Positions 46,901 to 55,784 of a stretch of DNA of 64,000 bases are shown here, one piece after another. Under the pieces are notes generated by a model. That model saw only the letters and a list, made by a program, of their open reading frames with translations. It had not been told where the DNA came from and did not search any database. Source of the stretch: Chloroflexota bacterium (lineage in GTDB: Bacteria > Chloroflexota > Dehalococcoidia > UBA1151 > TMED-70); assembly GCA_002721875.1 (NCBI GenBank), contig PBLU01000026.1, positions 62,001 to 126,000 of the forward strand, given 5' to 3'. The stretch's first letter is position 1. Every line of letters starts with the position of its first letter. The position numbers were made by a program, and so were the translations under genes.

Positions 46901-46928
46901 TTGACCTAAATTCTAAATTATATATTCT
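46901..46928 (+). promoter_or_regulatory. Candidate promoter giving a leaderless transcript for the BFN gene
   Basis: TTGACC (46901-46906) and TATTCT (46923-46928) are separated by 16 bp. Transcription would start about seven bases on, at or beside the ATG at 46935. No Shine-Dalgarno is seen before this ATG, so a leaderless mRNA is suggested. Confidence 0.45.
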
Positions 46929-46934
46929 ATTATT

Positions 46935-47486
46935 ATGGATGAAATGATAATAGACAGCTTAAAAATAAATACAATGGGGCAGAGAGTATTAATATTAAAG
47001 CAAAAAAAAGGCTCTTTGTTTTTAGCTATTTGGATAGCTGCAGCTGAGGCAGATGCTATAGCAATAAGAATGCAGAAGGTAGAAATACCCAGACCCTTAA
47101 CTCATGATTTGCTATGCAATGCAATTGAAAAATCAGGTGGAAAAATAAAATCAGTTCAAATAGAAAAAGTTCAGAATGGCACCTTCTATGGTTCAATATC
47201 AATCATTCAACAAAATTCTCAAAATAATGAATTGATTTTAGATTCTAGACCATCTGATGCTATGGTTATTGCTCTTAAATTAAATATCCCAATTCTCTGT
47301 GAGAAATCTGTTTTGGAAAAAGCTGGGTTTAAAAAATCTAAACTTGATATTGATAATCCTATTGAATCGGATGCAAGCTCCGAAGATAATGTTGAAAAAG
47401 ATAACTATTCACCCTTAGGTGAAAAAGAACGAAAGAGTCTTTCAGTATTTGAATCTTTTATTGATACCTTGGACATAGATGAGTAA
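46935..47486 (+). CDS. Bifunctional nuclease (BFN/DUF151) domain protein
   Basis: A 183-residue protein. The BFN domain (about 1-135) is evident from RVLILKQKKGSLFLAIWIAAAEADAIA, PRPLTHDLLCNAIEK and LDSRPSDAMVIALKLNIPI. Plant members have DNase/RNase activity; bacterial ones are often uncharacterised. The C-terminal 45 residues are acidic and probably disordered. No ribosome binding site precedes the ATG; the promoter suggests a leaderless mRNA. It overlaps the ATP synthase operon's first gene by eight bases, so it may be cotranscribed with atp genes. Confidence 0.85.
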   Translation: MDEMIIDSLKINTMGQRVLILKQKKGSLFLAIWIAAAEADAIAIRMQKVEIPRPLTHDLLCNAIEKSGGKIKSVQIEKVQNGTFYGSISIIQQNSQNNELILDSRPSDAMVIALKLNIPILCEKSVLEKAGFKKSKLDIDNPIESDASSEDNVEKDNYSPLGEKERKSLSVFESFIDTLDIDE

Positions 47487-47715
47487 AAAAATAAAACCTC
47501 ATGAATCTTCAACAAAATTAATTTTTTCCACAATTTTTCTTGTCGGTAAATATTTAGGATTAGGCTGGATAATTATTACTCCTACTATAATCTTCACTTT
47601 TGGAGGTAATTTTTTGGATAATATGTTAAATCTTGGCTATTTAATGACCTTAATGGGTTTGATGATTGGGTTAATTATAGGTATTATTGGAACGGTTAGA
47701 ATTTTAAAAAGTTAA
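47479..47715 (+). CDS. AtpZ/AtpI-like two-helix membrane protein
   Basis: A 78-residue protein with two hydrophobic helices (about 16-42 and 51-75) joined by a short Asn/Leu loop. It sits directly before atpB, where AtpZ or AtpI are found; these aid c-ring assembly or magnesium handling. Sequence alone does not separate the two. Its start lies inside the BFN gene. The next gene begins 12 bases after the stop. Confidence 0.75.
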   Translation: MSKKIKPHESSTKLIFSTIFLVGKYLGLGWIIITPTIIFTFGGNFLDNMLNLGYLMTLMGLMIGLIIGIIGTVRILKS

Positions 47716-47727
47716 ATGTAATAAAGC

Positions 47728-48996
47728 ATGTTTTTGAAACCAAAATTTATAATTATATTTTCTTCAATTTCTGTAATATTTGTTTTATCTGTTTTAGGTG
47801 GTGCTCTTGGAGCCAGTTTTGGCTTTGGATTTCTAGGTGGTCCGATGCCTTTCATTTCAATAGCTGCAGAAACTGTTTATAGTATTTCTTCTCCATTTTC
47901 ATATAACTTAAAAAATTCAACAGTGATGCTTTGGATAGCTATGATAGTTTTGATAATAATTTCTTGGAGAGCTACAAGAAATATTAAAGAAATTCCATCA
48001 GGTCTTCAAAATATATTTGAATTACTATTCCAATTTTTTATCGATACTGCAGATGAAGCTGGTGGTAAAAAAGCAAGAAGATTCCTACCGGTTGTTATAA
48101 CTATTTTTCTTGGAGTTCTGGCTTTCAACTGGATGGGAATTCTACCGGGTGTGGGTTCAATCGGTAAAGTAGAAACAATTGAAGAATGGGTACACCATCA
48201 TTCCCATTCTGGTCATTGTTATGATGTAGCAAAAGGATCAGAAAATAAAAATATTGATAAGTATTTATTGGCTGAACTTTGCGTATTAGAGGAAGATGCA
48301 TCCCATGGGTTTGTTGTTTTTGACGATTTTAGTTCAATAAACTTAATGCCTTTAGGTAGAGGAGAATCAACTAGAGCTCCTCTGCATTCAATTGGTGACT
48401 ATGAAGTTCAAAATATAATTGATATTAAGAAGAAAATTACAGCAGGTACTAAACCTGAAGATGTACAAGAACTAACAATAATTAGAGAAAATATAAAGAA
48501 TGGTAAAGTGTTGAAACTTTACAAAAATCCTGACGATGGAAGTATTAGCCCTAATTCTTATTTAGGAAAGAAAACAGGAGAACTGATTCCATTTTTTAGA
48601 GGGGCATCTACTGATGTAAATACAACTCTTGCAATAGCGATTTTTTCTATGATTGCTATTCAATTTTGGGGATTTTCATCATTAGGGTTTTCTGGTTACG
48701 GAGGTAAATTTATTAATTTTTCTCACGGACCAATAAATGCCTTTGTTGGCATTTTAGAATTATTTGGAGAATTTGCTAAAACTATAAGTTTTACTTTTAG
48801 GCTTTTCGGAAATATGTTTGCAGGAGAAATAGTTTTAATATCCATGGGATTTTTACTTCCTCTTATAGGGATGATTCCTTTTATGGGATTAGAGCTTTTT
48901 GTTGGAGTAATCCAAGCATTTATATTTTCAATGTTAACACTAGTTTTTGGTGTGATGGCAATTACCTCACACTCAGAACATGAGGAGCATGAATAG
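47728..48996 (+). CDS. atpB: F1Fo ATP synthase subunit a with a large extramembrane insertion
   Basis: A 422-residue subunit a; most bacterial ones have 220-300. The N-terminal helices and FNWMGILPG (about 134-140) are followed by about 145 residues absent from typical AtpB, including EWVHHHSHSGHCYD and a charged helix (about 230-262). The normal sequence resumes at TDVNTTLAIAI (about 295). The essential arginine lies in FTFRLFGNMFAGE (about 358). Subunit a forms the proton half-channels with the c ring. From the topology of canonical subunit a the insert should project from the membrane on the face where the TM2-TM3 loop lies. The His/Cys cluster might bind metal. The ribosome site is weak (AATAAAGC). 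Confidence 0.9.
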   Translation: MFLKPKFIIIFSSISVIFVLSVLGGALGASFGFGFLGGPMPFISIAAETVYSISSPFSYNLKNSTVMLWIAMIVLIIISWRATRNIKEIPSGLQNIFELLFQFFIDTADEAGGKKARRFLPVVITIFLGVLAFNWMGILPGVGSIGKVETIEEWVHHHSHSGHCYDVAKGSENKNIDKYLLAELCVLEEDASHGFVVFDDFSSINLMPLGRGESTRAPLHSIGDYEVQNIIDIKKKITAGTKPEDVQELTIIRENIKNGKVLKLYKNPDDGSISPNSYLGKKTGELIPFFRGASTDVNTTLAIAIFSMIAIQFWGFSSLGFSGYGGKFINFSHGPINAFVGILELFGEFAKTISFTFRLFGNMFAGEIVLISMGFLLPLIGMIPFMGLELFVGVIQAFIFSMLTLVFGVMAITSHSEHEEHE

Positions 48997-49031
48997 CAAG
49001 TTTTAAAAAAAACAAATGAAGGGAGCATGAA

Positions 49032-49259
49032 ATGGCAAGTGAATATCAACCAATTGGAGCAGCATTATCCATGGGACTGGGAGCGATAGGTTCAGCATTA
49101 GGTATAGGAATGCTAGCTAATGGAGCTTTACAATCTCTAGGTAGAAATCCTGAGGCAAGAGGTCCAATTCAGCAGAGTATGATTTTAGCTATTGCTTTTA
49201 CAGAAGCTATAGCAATTTATTCTCTTGTTGTGGCCATATTAATATTATTTGTACTGTAA
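49032..49259 (+). CDS. atpE: F1Fo ATP synthase subunit c
   Basis: A 75-residue proteolipid hairpin. Helix 1 is GAALSMGLGAIGSALGIGMLANGAL, the polar loop LGRNPEARGPIQQ, helix 2 has the ion-binding Glu in AFTEAIAIYSLV. The position that carries Gln in Na+-type c subunits is Ile here, and Ser/Thr after the Glu are Ala/Ile, so protons are the expected ion. The SD is GAAGGGAG. A hairpin in the gap to atpF may stabilise this highly expressed message. Confidence 0.95.
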   Translation: MASEYQPIGAALSMGLGAIGSALGIGMLANGALQSLGRNPEARGPIQQSMILAIAFTEAIAIYSLVVAILILFVL

Positions 49260-49280
49260 ATTATTTTTTTTACTATAAAG

Positions 49281-49307
49281 TTTTCAGCTGATTCAATCAG
49301 CTGAAAA
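49281..49307 (+). repeat. Perfect 13-bp inverted repeat between atpE and atpF
   Basis: TTTTCAGCTGATT (49281-49293), one base, then AATCAGCTGAAAA (49295-49307). The RNA hairpin would have a small loop and no following T-run. Its 3' arm runs into AAAAAGGAG, the atpF ribosome site. It could protect the 3' end of atpE mRNA or lower atpF translation, helping the unequal c:b ratio. Confidence 0.6.
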
Positions 49308-49321
49308 AGGAGAATAAAAAT

Positions 49322-49816
49322 ATGGATGCATTAGGTATAAACTTATCAGGGTTGATAACCCAACTACTTAGTTTTACTGTTTTATTTTTAATACTAAGAA
49401 AGTTGCTCTTTGGCCCTATAAGTTCTGTTTTACAAAGTAGAGCTACAAAAATTCAAGAAAGTCTTGAAGCCGCAGAAAGGGTTAAAAATGAAGCTGATGA
49501 ATCTGCCGAGAAATTAGAAAAAGAAATCAATTTAGCTAGGCAAGAAGGTCAAAAGCTAATAAGTGACGCTAGGGAAGCAGCTGAAAAGTTTAAAGAGCAA
49601 GAAATGAATAAAGCTCAAAAAGAATCACAAGAAATTATTGATAAAGCAAATAAAGCTATTGAAAAAGAGAAAGATCTTGCAATTCAGTCTGTTAGAAAAG
49701 AATTTTCTTCTCTAGTTATTTCTGCAGCATCAAAAGTAGTCGATAAATCAATTGATGAAAAAGATCATAAAAAAATAATAGATAGCGCTTTAGAGGAAGA
49801 AATTAAAAAGAATTAA
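49322..49816 (+). CDS. atpF: F1Fo ATP synthase subunit b
   Basis: A 164-residue subunit b. One N-terminal membrane helix (about 8-27, ITQLLSFTVLFLILRKLLFGPI) is followed by a long, highly charged coiled-coil stator with many Glu, Lys and Ala, ending in the delta-binding segment. It holds F1 to Fo. The SD AAAGGAG is partly embedded in the preceding hairpin. A single b gene is present, implying a homodimer. Confidence 0.94.
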   Translation: MDALGINLSGLITQLLSFTVLFLILRKLLFGPISSVLQSRATKIQESLEAAERVKNEADESAEKLEKEINLARQEGQKLISDAREAAEKFKEQEMNKAQKESQEIIDKANKAIEKEKDLAIQSVRKEFSSLVISAASKVVDKSIDEKDHKKIIDSALEEEIKKN

Positions 49817-49817
49817 C

Positions 49818-50363
49818 ATGGTAAGTTCAGTAGTCAAAAGATATGGAAAAGCAATATTAGAAATTGCATTAGAATCTAAAAAAATTGATATTTGGATAAA
49901 AAATTTTGAAGATTCTGAAGAAATAATACTAGACGAGGATTTATTTTCTTTCTTAAGCTCTCCTCAGGTTCCTATTTCAGAGAAATTAAATTCAATTGAC
50001 ACTCTGATGAATGATTATGAGACTTTATTTATTAATTTTCTTAAAGTTTTAATAATTAGGTCGCAAGTTGAGCTTTTCTTGCCGATAAAGGAAGAGTTCT
50101 TTGATCAGAATAAGATCCTTGAGGGCAAAGTTTTAGCAAACATAACAACTTCTGTGAAATTAGATAGGACCCAAAAAGACTTATTGACAAAGAAAATATG
50201 TGATATTTTTGAAGTAAATGAAGTCGAAATAATTGAGCATAAAGATGAGTCAATAATTGGAGGATTCATAATCAAGGTTGGAGATACAATAATTGATTCA
50301 TCAACAAAAAATAAACTTAATGGATTAGAAAAATATTTATTAAGATCAACGACATTAAAGTAA
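49818..50363 (+). CDS. atpH: F1Fo ATP synthase subunit delta
   Basis: A 181-residue OSCP/delta subunit: helical N-terminal bundle beginning SSVVKRYGKAILEIALE, typical FLSSPQVPISEK segment, and C-terminal domain with IIGGFIIKVGDTIIDSS (about 151-167), the family signature. It connects the b stator to the alpha3beta3 head. It follows atpF by one base. Confidence 0.94.
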   Translation: MVSSVVKRYGKAILEIALESKKIDIWIKNFEDSEEIILDEDLFSFLSSPQVPISEKLNSIDTLMNDYETLFINFLKVLIIRSQVELFLPIKEEFFDQNKILEGKVLANITTSVKLDRTQKDLLTKKICDIFEVNEVEIIEHKDESIIGGFIIKVGDTIIDSSTKNKLNGLEKYLLRSTTLK

Positions 50364-50378
50364 TAATGGAGAAATATT

Positions 50379-51890
50379 ATGTCACCAAATAGTCAAGATA
50401 TAGCATCAATAATTAAAAAACAAATTGAGGAATTTGGAGGGGACTTCTCAATGGTAGATATTGGAACCGTTGTAGAAGCAGGAGATGGTGTTGTCAGGAT
50501 TCATGGATTATCAGGGGTTAAAGTTAATGAATTACTTCAATTTCCAAATGATATTATTGGTCTAGCCCTAAATTTAGAGGAAGATAGTGTAGGAGCAGTT
50601 ATACTTGGTGATTATCTTGGAATTAAGGAAGGTGATGAAGTGCGTTCAACTGGAAGAATAGTTGAAGTACCGGTCGGAGAAAATTTACTAGGTAGGGTAG
50701 TTGATCCATTAGGAAGACCTCTAGATGGGAAAGGTGATATAGATACATCAGATTCACTGCCTGTTGAAAAAATAGCAGCAGGTGTTGTTGAAAGGAAGTC
50801 AATTGATCAACCTGTTCAATTTGGTCTAAAAATTGTTGATGCCATGGTACCTGTTGGAAGAGGTCAAAGAGAACTTGTTATTGGAGATAGAACTACTGGA
50901 AAAACCTCTTTATGTGTTGATGCATTAATTAATCAGAAAGATTCAGATATTATTGGAATTTATGTTGCTATAGGTCAAAAAGCTTCAAAGGTTTCTCAAG
51001 TTGTTACAAGATTTGAAGAACAAGGAGCTTTGGAAAATACAATTATTGTTACTGCTAACGCTTCAGACTCTGCAGCATTACAGTATCTTGCTCCATATGC
51101 TGGAGTTACTATGGCTGAGTACTTTATGTCTCAAGGAAAAGATGTCTTGATAGTTTATGATGACTTGAGTAAACATGCATGGGCATATAGACAAATGTCA
51201 CTTCTGCTTAGAAGACCTCCCGGTAGAGAAGCATATCCAGGAGATGTTTTTTATCTTCACTCAAGATTACTTGAAAGAGCAGCTAAATTAGATGAAAAAT
51301 ATGGAGGTGGATCTATAACTGCGTTGCCTATTATTGAAACTCAAGCAGGTGATGTTTCAGGTTACATCCCTACAAATGTCATATCTATTACTGATGGGCA
51401 ACTATATTTAGAACCAGATTTGTTTAACTCAGGTGTAAGGCCTGCAGTTAACGCTGGATTATCAGTAACTAGAGTTGGATCATCTGCACAGAGAAAAGCA
51501 ATGAAAGAAGTTTCAGGCTCATTAAAAGGTGAGATGGCGCAGTATGATTCCTTAAAAACTTTTGCTCAGTTTGGTACTGATGATTTGGATGCTATTACAA
51601 AACAACAACTGGCTCGTGGAGAAAGATTAACAGAATTACTTAAACAAAATGAAAATCAACCGCTATCATTTGAAAATCAGGTATCAATTTTCTATGCTGC
51701 TAACCAAGGAGCACTTGATGATGTTGAAATAGACCAAATCCCGGATTTTGAAAATCAATGGTATGATTTTGTATCTGCAAATTTACCAGAGGTTATGAAA
51801 AGTATATCTGAAGAAGGTGAACTTTCTGATTCATCCAAAAAGAGCTTAGATGATGCACTAAAGACATTCAAAGGAACATTTGGGAAGTAG
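50379..51890 (+). CDS. atpA: F1Fo ATP synthase subunit alpha
   Basis: A 503-residue alpha subunit: N-terminal beta barrel ([16 protein letters not shown]), P-loop [10 protein letters not shown] (about 168-177; usual GDRQTGKT, so Q is replaced by T), then [21 protein letters not shown], and the [26 protein letters not shown] arginine-finger region with a following [10 protein letters not shown]. It binds non-catalytic nucleotide. The Q-to-T change is at a residue that lines the non-catalytic site; effect unknown. Confidence 0.96.
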   Translation: MSPNSQDIASIIKKQIEEFGGDFSMVDIGTVVEAGDGVVRIHGLSGVKVNELLQFPNDIIGLALNLEEDSVGAVILGDYLGIKEGDEVRSTGRIVEVPVGENLLGRVVDPLGRPLDGKGDIDTSDSLPVEKIAAGVVERKSIDQPVQFGLKIVDAMVPVGRGQRELVIGDRTTGKTSLCVDALINQKDSDIIGIYVAIGQKASKVSQVVTRFEEQGALENTIIVTANASDSAALQYLAPYAGVTMAEYFMSQGKDVLIVYDDLSKHAWAYRQMSLLLRRPPGREAYPGDVFYLHSRLLERAAKLDEKYGGGSITALPIIETQAGDVSGYIPTNVISITDGQLYLEPDLFNSGVRPAVNAGLSVTRVGSSAQRKAMKEVSGSLKGEMAQYDSLKTFAQFGTDDLDAITKQQLARGERLTELLKQNENQPLSFENQVSIFYAANQGALDDVEIDQIPDFENQWYDFVSANLPEVMKSISEEGELSDSSKKSLDDALKTFKGTFGK

Positions 51891-51894
51891 TTAA

Positions 51895-52758
51895 ATGCCA
51901 AGTACTAAAGAATTAAGAGCAAGAATCAGATCGGTTAGTAACACTTCAAAGGTTACTGGAGCTATGCAACTTATAGCAGCTTCAAAAATGAGAAGAGCTC
52001 AGCAGAATGTCTTAAAAGGTAAGAAATATTCAGAAACTCTTCATAAACTTCTTATGAATTTATCAAGTTCTGTTGATCAAGATCAAAGTAATATTCCCTT
52101 GCTAGAAAAGCGTGAGGTAAAGAATAAGCTCATGATTCTAATCACTCCTGAAAGAGGATTAGCCGGAGCATTAGTAGGAAATATTACCAGAAAAGCTTTT
52201 GAAATAATTAGTTCATCTGATGTAAAGTATAGTATCTTATCTGTTGGTAAAAAAGGCTACAGATTTGTTAATTCTAGAGGTCAAAAAATTATAGAGCAGC
52301 TAGAAATCCCAGATAGACCTGAAATTATTGATACATATAAGATATCTGAAATTGCAATTGATGGTTTCATTGATGGTAAATGGGATCAAGTTGATATAGT
52401 TTTTAGTGAATTTTTCACTACAACATCACAAATTCCTAAATCTCAAACAATTTTACCAATCACAAATGATTCAGATGATGAAATCAATGAAAACCTTGAT
52501 TATATTTATGAACCTTCATCATATGAAGTTTTATTTGATCTAACTCCAAAATATGTTAGATCTCAAATTTATCAATCTATTTTGGAAGCTTTTGCTAGTG
52601 AACATTCTGCAAGAATGGTTGCAATGCAAAATGCAACCGATAATGCAAATGAATTAATAGGTCAACTCACATTAGACCTAAACAAAGCAAGGCAAGAAAC
52701 TATAACTGCAGAATTATTAGATCTAATAGGTGGAATTTCTGCATTAGAAGGCAAATAA
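51895..52758 (+). CDS. atpG: F1Fo ATP synthase subunit gamma
   Basis: A 287-residue gamma subunit with the two terminal helices that form the rotor shaft: KELRARIRSVSNTSKVTGAMQLIAASKMRRAQ at the N-terminus and SEHSARMVAMQNATDNANELI plus LNKARQETITAELLDLIGG at the C-terminus. The central domain has ITPERGLAGAL (usually T-S-D-R-G-L-C-G). It couples catalysis to c-ring rotation. It lies four bases after atpA. Confidence 0.95.
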   Translation: MPSTKELRARIRSVSNTSKVTGAMQLIAASKMRRAQQNVLKGKKYSETLHKLLMNLSSSVDQDQSNIPLLEKREVKNKLMILITPERGLAGALVGNITRKAFEIISSSDVKYSILSVGKKGYRFVNSRGQKIIEQLEIPDRPEIIDTYKISEIAIDGFIDGKWDQVDIVFSEFFTTTSQIPKSQTILPITNDSDDEINENLDYIYEPSSYEVLFDLTPKYVRSQIYQSILEAFASEHSARMVAMQNATDNANELIGQLTLDLNKARQETITAELLDLIGGISALEGK

Positions 52759-54189
<1,431 letters not shown>

Positions 54190-54453
54190 ATGGCAAATAA
54201 TCTCAATGTAAATATAGTGTCTCCTTCAGGAGAAGTTTTTTCGGGTGAAGCTAAAAGTGTTCAGGTACCCGGCTCGCTAGGCCAAATGACAATATTACCC
54301 AGCCATGCCGCGATTCTTTCAACCTTGAATAAAGGTAAAATTTCTGTGACAAGTGAAATAGATAAAGTTACGGATTTCGAAATTGATTCGGGTTTTATAG
54401 AGAATTCAAATGATGCTTTGACAATAATAATAGAAAAGCTAGCTAATATATAA
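54190..54453 (+). CDS. atpC: F1Fo ATP synthase subunit epsilon, beta-sandwich domain only
   Basis: An 87-residue epsilon subunit. The beta-sandwich is recognisable: VNIVSPSGEVFSGEAKSVQVPGSLGQMTILPSHA and DFEIDSGFIEN. Typical epsilon has about 130-140 residues because of a C-terminal two-helix domain that can extend and inhibit ATP hydrolysis; this domain is missing, and the next 20 codons after the stop contain nothing resembling it. Truncated epsilons of this sort occur in several bacteria and plastid-like forms. It follows atpD immediately and is the last gene of the operon. Confidence 0.92.
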   Translation: MANNLNVNIVSPSGEVFSGEAKSVQVPGSLGQMTILPSHAAILSTLNKGKISVTSEIDKVTDFEIDSGFIENSNDALTIIIEKLANI

Positions 54454-54465
54454 CTATATTATTTG

Positions 54466-54624
54466 TTAAGCCACCTTGCTTGATTGTAATTTTTTCAATA
54501 AGCCTAAAGCTTCTACCTTAGTAATTTCTCGGCTACATTGAATACAAGTAAGATGATATTTTCCTTGTGTGTCTGTATTTATTTCAACGTCACCACCACA
54601 TGGGCAACACTTAGCATAAATCAC
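54466..54624 (-). CDS. Small zinc-ribbon protein
   Basis: A 52-residue reading frame on the minus strand, beginning with GTG after AAAGGAG with five bases between. It encodes IYAKCCPCGGDVEINT, then KYHLTCIQCSREIT, i.e. two CxxC knuckles about 22 residues apart, forming a zinc ribbon, followed by an Ala/Leu/Lys helix. I do not know its function. It is 12 bases from the atpC stop, in the opposite direction. A good ribosome site and conserved-looking cysteine pairs support a real gene. Confidence 0.75.
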   Translation of the reverse strand: MIYAKCCPCGGDVEINTDTQGKYHLTCIQCSREITKVEALGLLKKLQSSKVA

Positions 54625-54822
54625 TTGTACTCCTTTATTTAAAATTTAATATTTTCAAAAGATATAATAACTTCATTTATCGTAATAAGTCAAGCATAAT
54701 AATAATTTAATCGTTAACAAAATGTAAACAATAATTTTTTTTATGTTTATTTGAACGAAAACAATTCTTGTATAATTGACATGATGCGTGTTAACTATTA
54801 TTATGTAATGTAAGGGAGTTTT
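54625..54822. promoter_or_regulatory. Divergent promoter region of the zinc-ribbon and HspR2-grpE-dnaK genes
   Basis: TATAAT (54771-54776) is a -10 candidate for the heat-shock operon, with TTGAAC (54751-54756) too close (14 bp) for an ordinary -35. TAAACA (54725-54730) and TGTTTA (54744-54749) form a 6-bp inverted repeat separated by 13 bp just upstream, a possible operator. The CIRCE sequence is absent. AAGGGAG at 54811-54817 is the ribosome site of the MerR gene. Confidence 0.35.
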
Positions 54823-55266
54823 ATGATTAGTAATAGAGGATGGATAATTTCTAAAACTGTTTCAATTTCAACTAAGCAAGATCAAAGTTTTGAAAGTGAA
54901 CAATTTAATTATGATCCTGTTCTAGGAGTTTATACAATCAGTGTTGCTTCGGAACTTATATCTATGCATCCAAATACTCTCAGAAAATATGATAGAAATG
55001 GTTTAGTTAAACCTTCAAGAACTGATGGGAAACGTAGATTGTATTCCGAAAATGATCTTCTTAGGTTGCAAATTGTAAAATTGTTAACAGAAAAATATGG
55101 ATTAAACCTTGAAGGTGCTAAATTAGTTTTAGCATTGTCAATGAAAATTAAGGAAGTTGTAAATTTACTTGAGCAGGGAGTAAGTAACCAAGTCTATAAG
55201 AATTCTGCTAAAGTTGCCTCTAGAGAATTAAGAAAACTTTTTTTAGATTTAGGGATAAAAATATAA
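54823..55266 (+). CDS. hspR: MerR-family transcriptional regulator, HspR-like
   Basis: A 147-residue protein. After a 40-residue N-terminal extension the winged-helix domain reads GVYTISVASELISMHPNTLRKYDRNGLVKPSRTDGKRRLYSENDLLRLQIVK, the HspR pattern (TLR-x-Y-x-x-x-G-L). The C-terminal part has helices with GLNLEGAKLVLAL. It is the first gene of a run with grpE and dnaK; HspR of actinobacteria represses dnaK in exactly this sort of operon, with DnaK as corepressor. The two HspR-like genes in the window (see the one at 3201) differ in length and tail. Confidence 0.85.
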   Translation: MISNRGWIISKTVSISTKQDQSFESEQFNYDPVLGVYTISVASELISMHPNTLRKYDRNGLVKPSRTDGKRRLYSENDLLRLQIVKLLTEKYGLNLEGAKLVLALSMKIKEVVNLLEQGVSNQVYKNSAKVASRELRKLFLDLGIKI

Positions 55267-55268
55267 TT

Positions 55269-55760
55269 ATGGCTAAGAAAATTAAAGAATTAGAAGATGA
55301 AATATCTCAACTTATTTCTGAAAAAGATAAATACCTAAACATTGCCCAGAGAGCACAAGCAGACTTAGTGAACTTTAGAAAAAAATCATCTCAAGACCTT
55401 ATAGAATCTGAAGAACGTTCTTACAGAAAAATTTTTCATCAGCTTATACTAGTACTTGATCAATTCACTATTGCCATGTCAGCAAAAGTTAATTCAAAAA
55501 CCTATAAATCCTGGAAAGAAGGAATAGGATCTATAAATAGAAATTTTATTTCTATGCTTTCAAATTTTGAAATGACTGAAATACATTATGAATCAGGCGA
55601 TATATTTGATCCAAATATACATGAAGCTATTTCAAGAGTAGATTCAGAAAATCATAAAGATGGAGAAATTGTTAGAGAAATATCCCCTGGTTATAAGCAT
55701 AAAGATTATCTCTTAAGGCCAATATTAGTTGAGATAGCAATAAATAAGAAAAATAAATAA
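55269..55760 (+). CDS. grpE: GrpE nucleotide exchange factor
   Basis: A 163-residue GrpE: an N-terminal coiled coil (ELEDEISQLISEKDKYLNIAQRAQADLVNFRKK) dimerises, then the four-helix bundle and beta wing, with FDPNIHEAISRV and GYKHKDYLLRPILVEIA. It promotes ADP release from DnaK. Shorter than the 180-200 of E. coli because the disordered N-terminus is missing. It follows the MerR gene by two bases, and dnaK is 24 bases downstream. Confidence 0.95.
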   Translation: MAKKIKELEDEISQLISEKDKYLNIAQRAQADLVNFRKKSSQDLIESEERSYRKIFHQLILVLDQFTIAMSAKVNSKTYKSWKEGIGSINRNFISMLSNFEMTEIHYESGDIFDPNIHEAISRVDSENHKDGEIVREISPGYKHKDYLLRPILVEIAINKKNK

Positions 55761-55784
55761 TACAAATAATTTAAAGGAATAATA

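Noticed and set aside
49032..49259. Subunit c as a Na+-binding type
   Set aside because: The Gln in helix 1 and the Ser/Thr after the Glu needed for Na+ coordination are not present, so a proton type is more likely.
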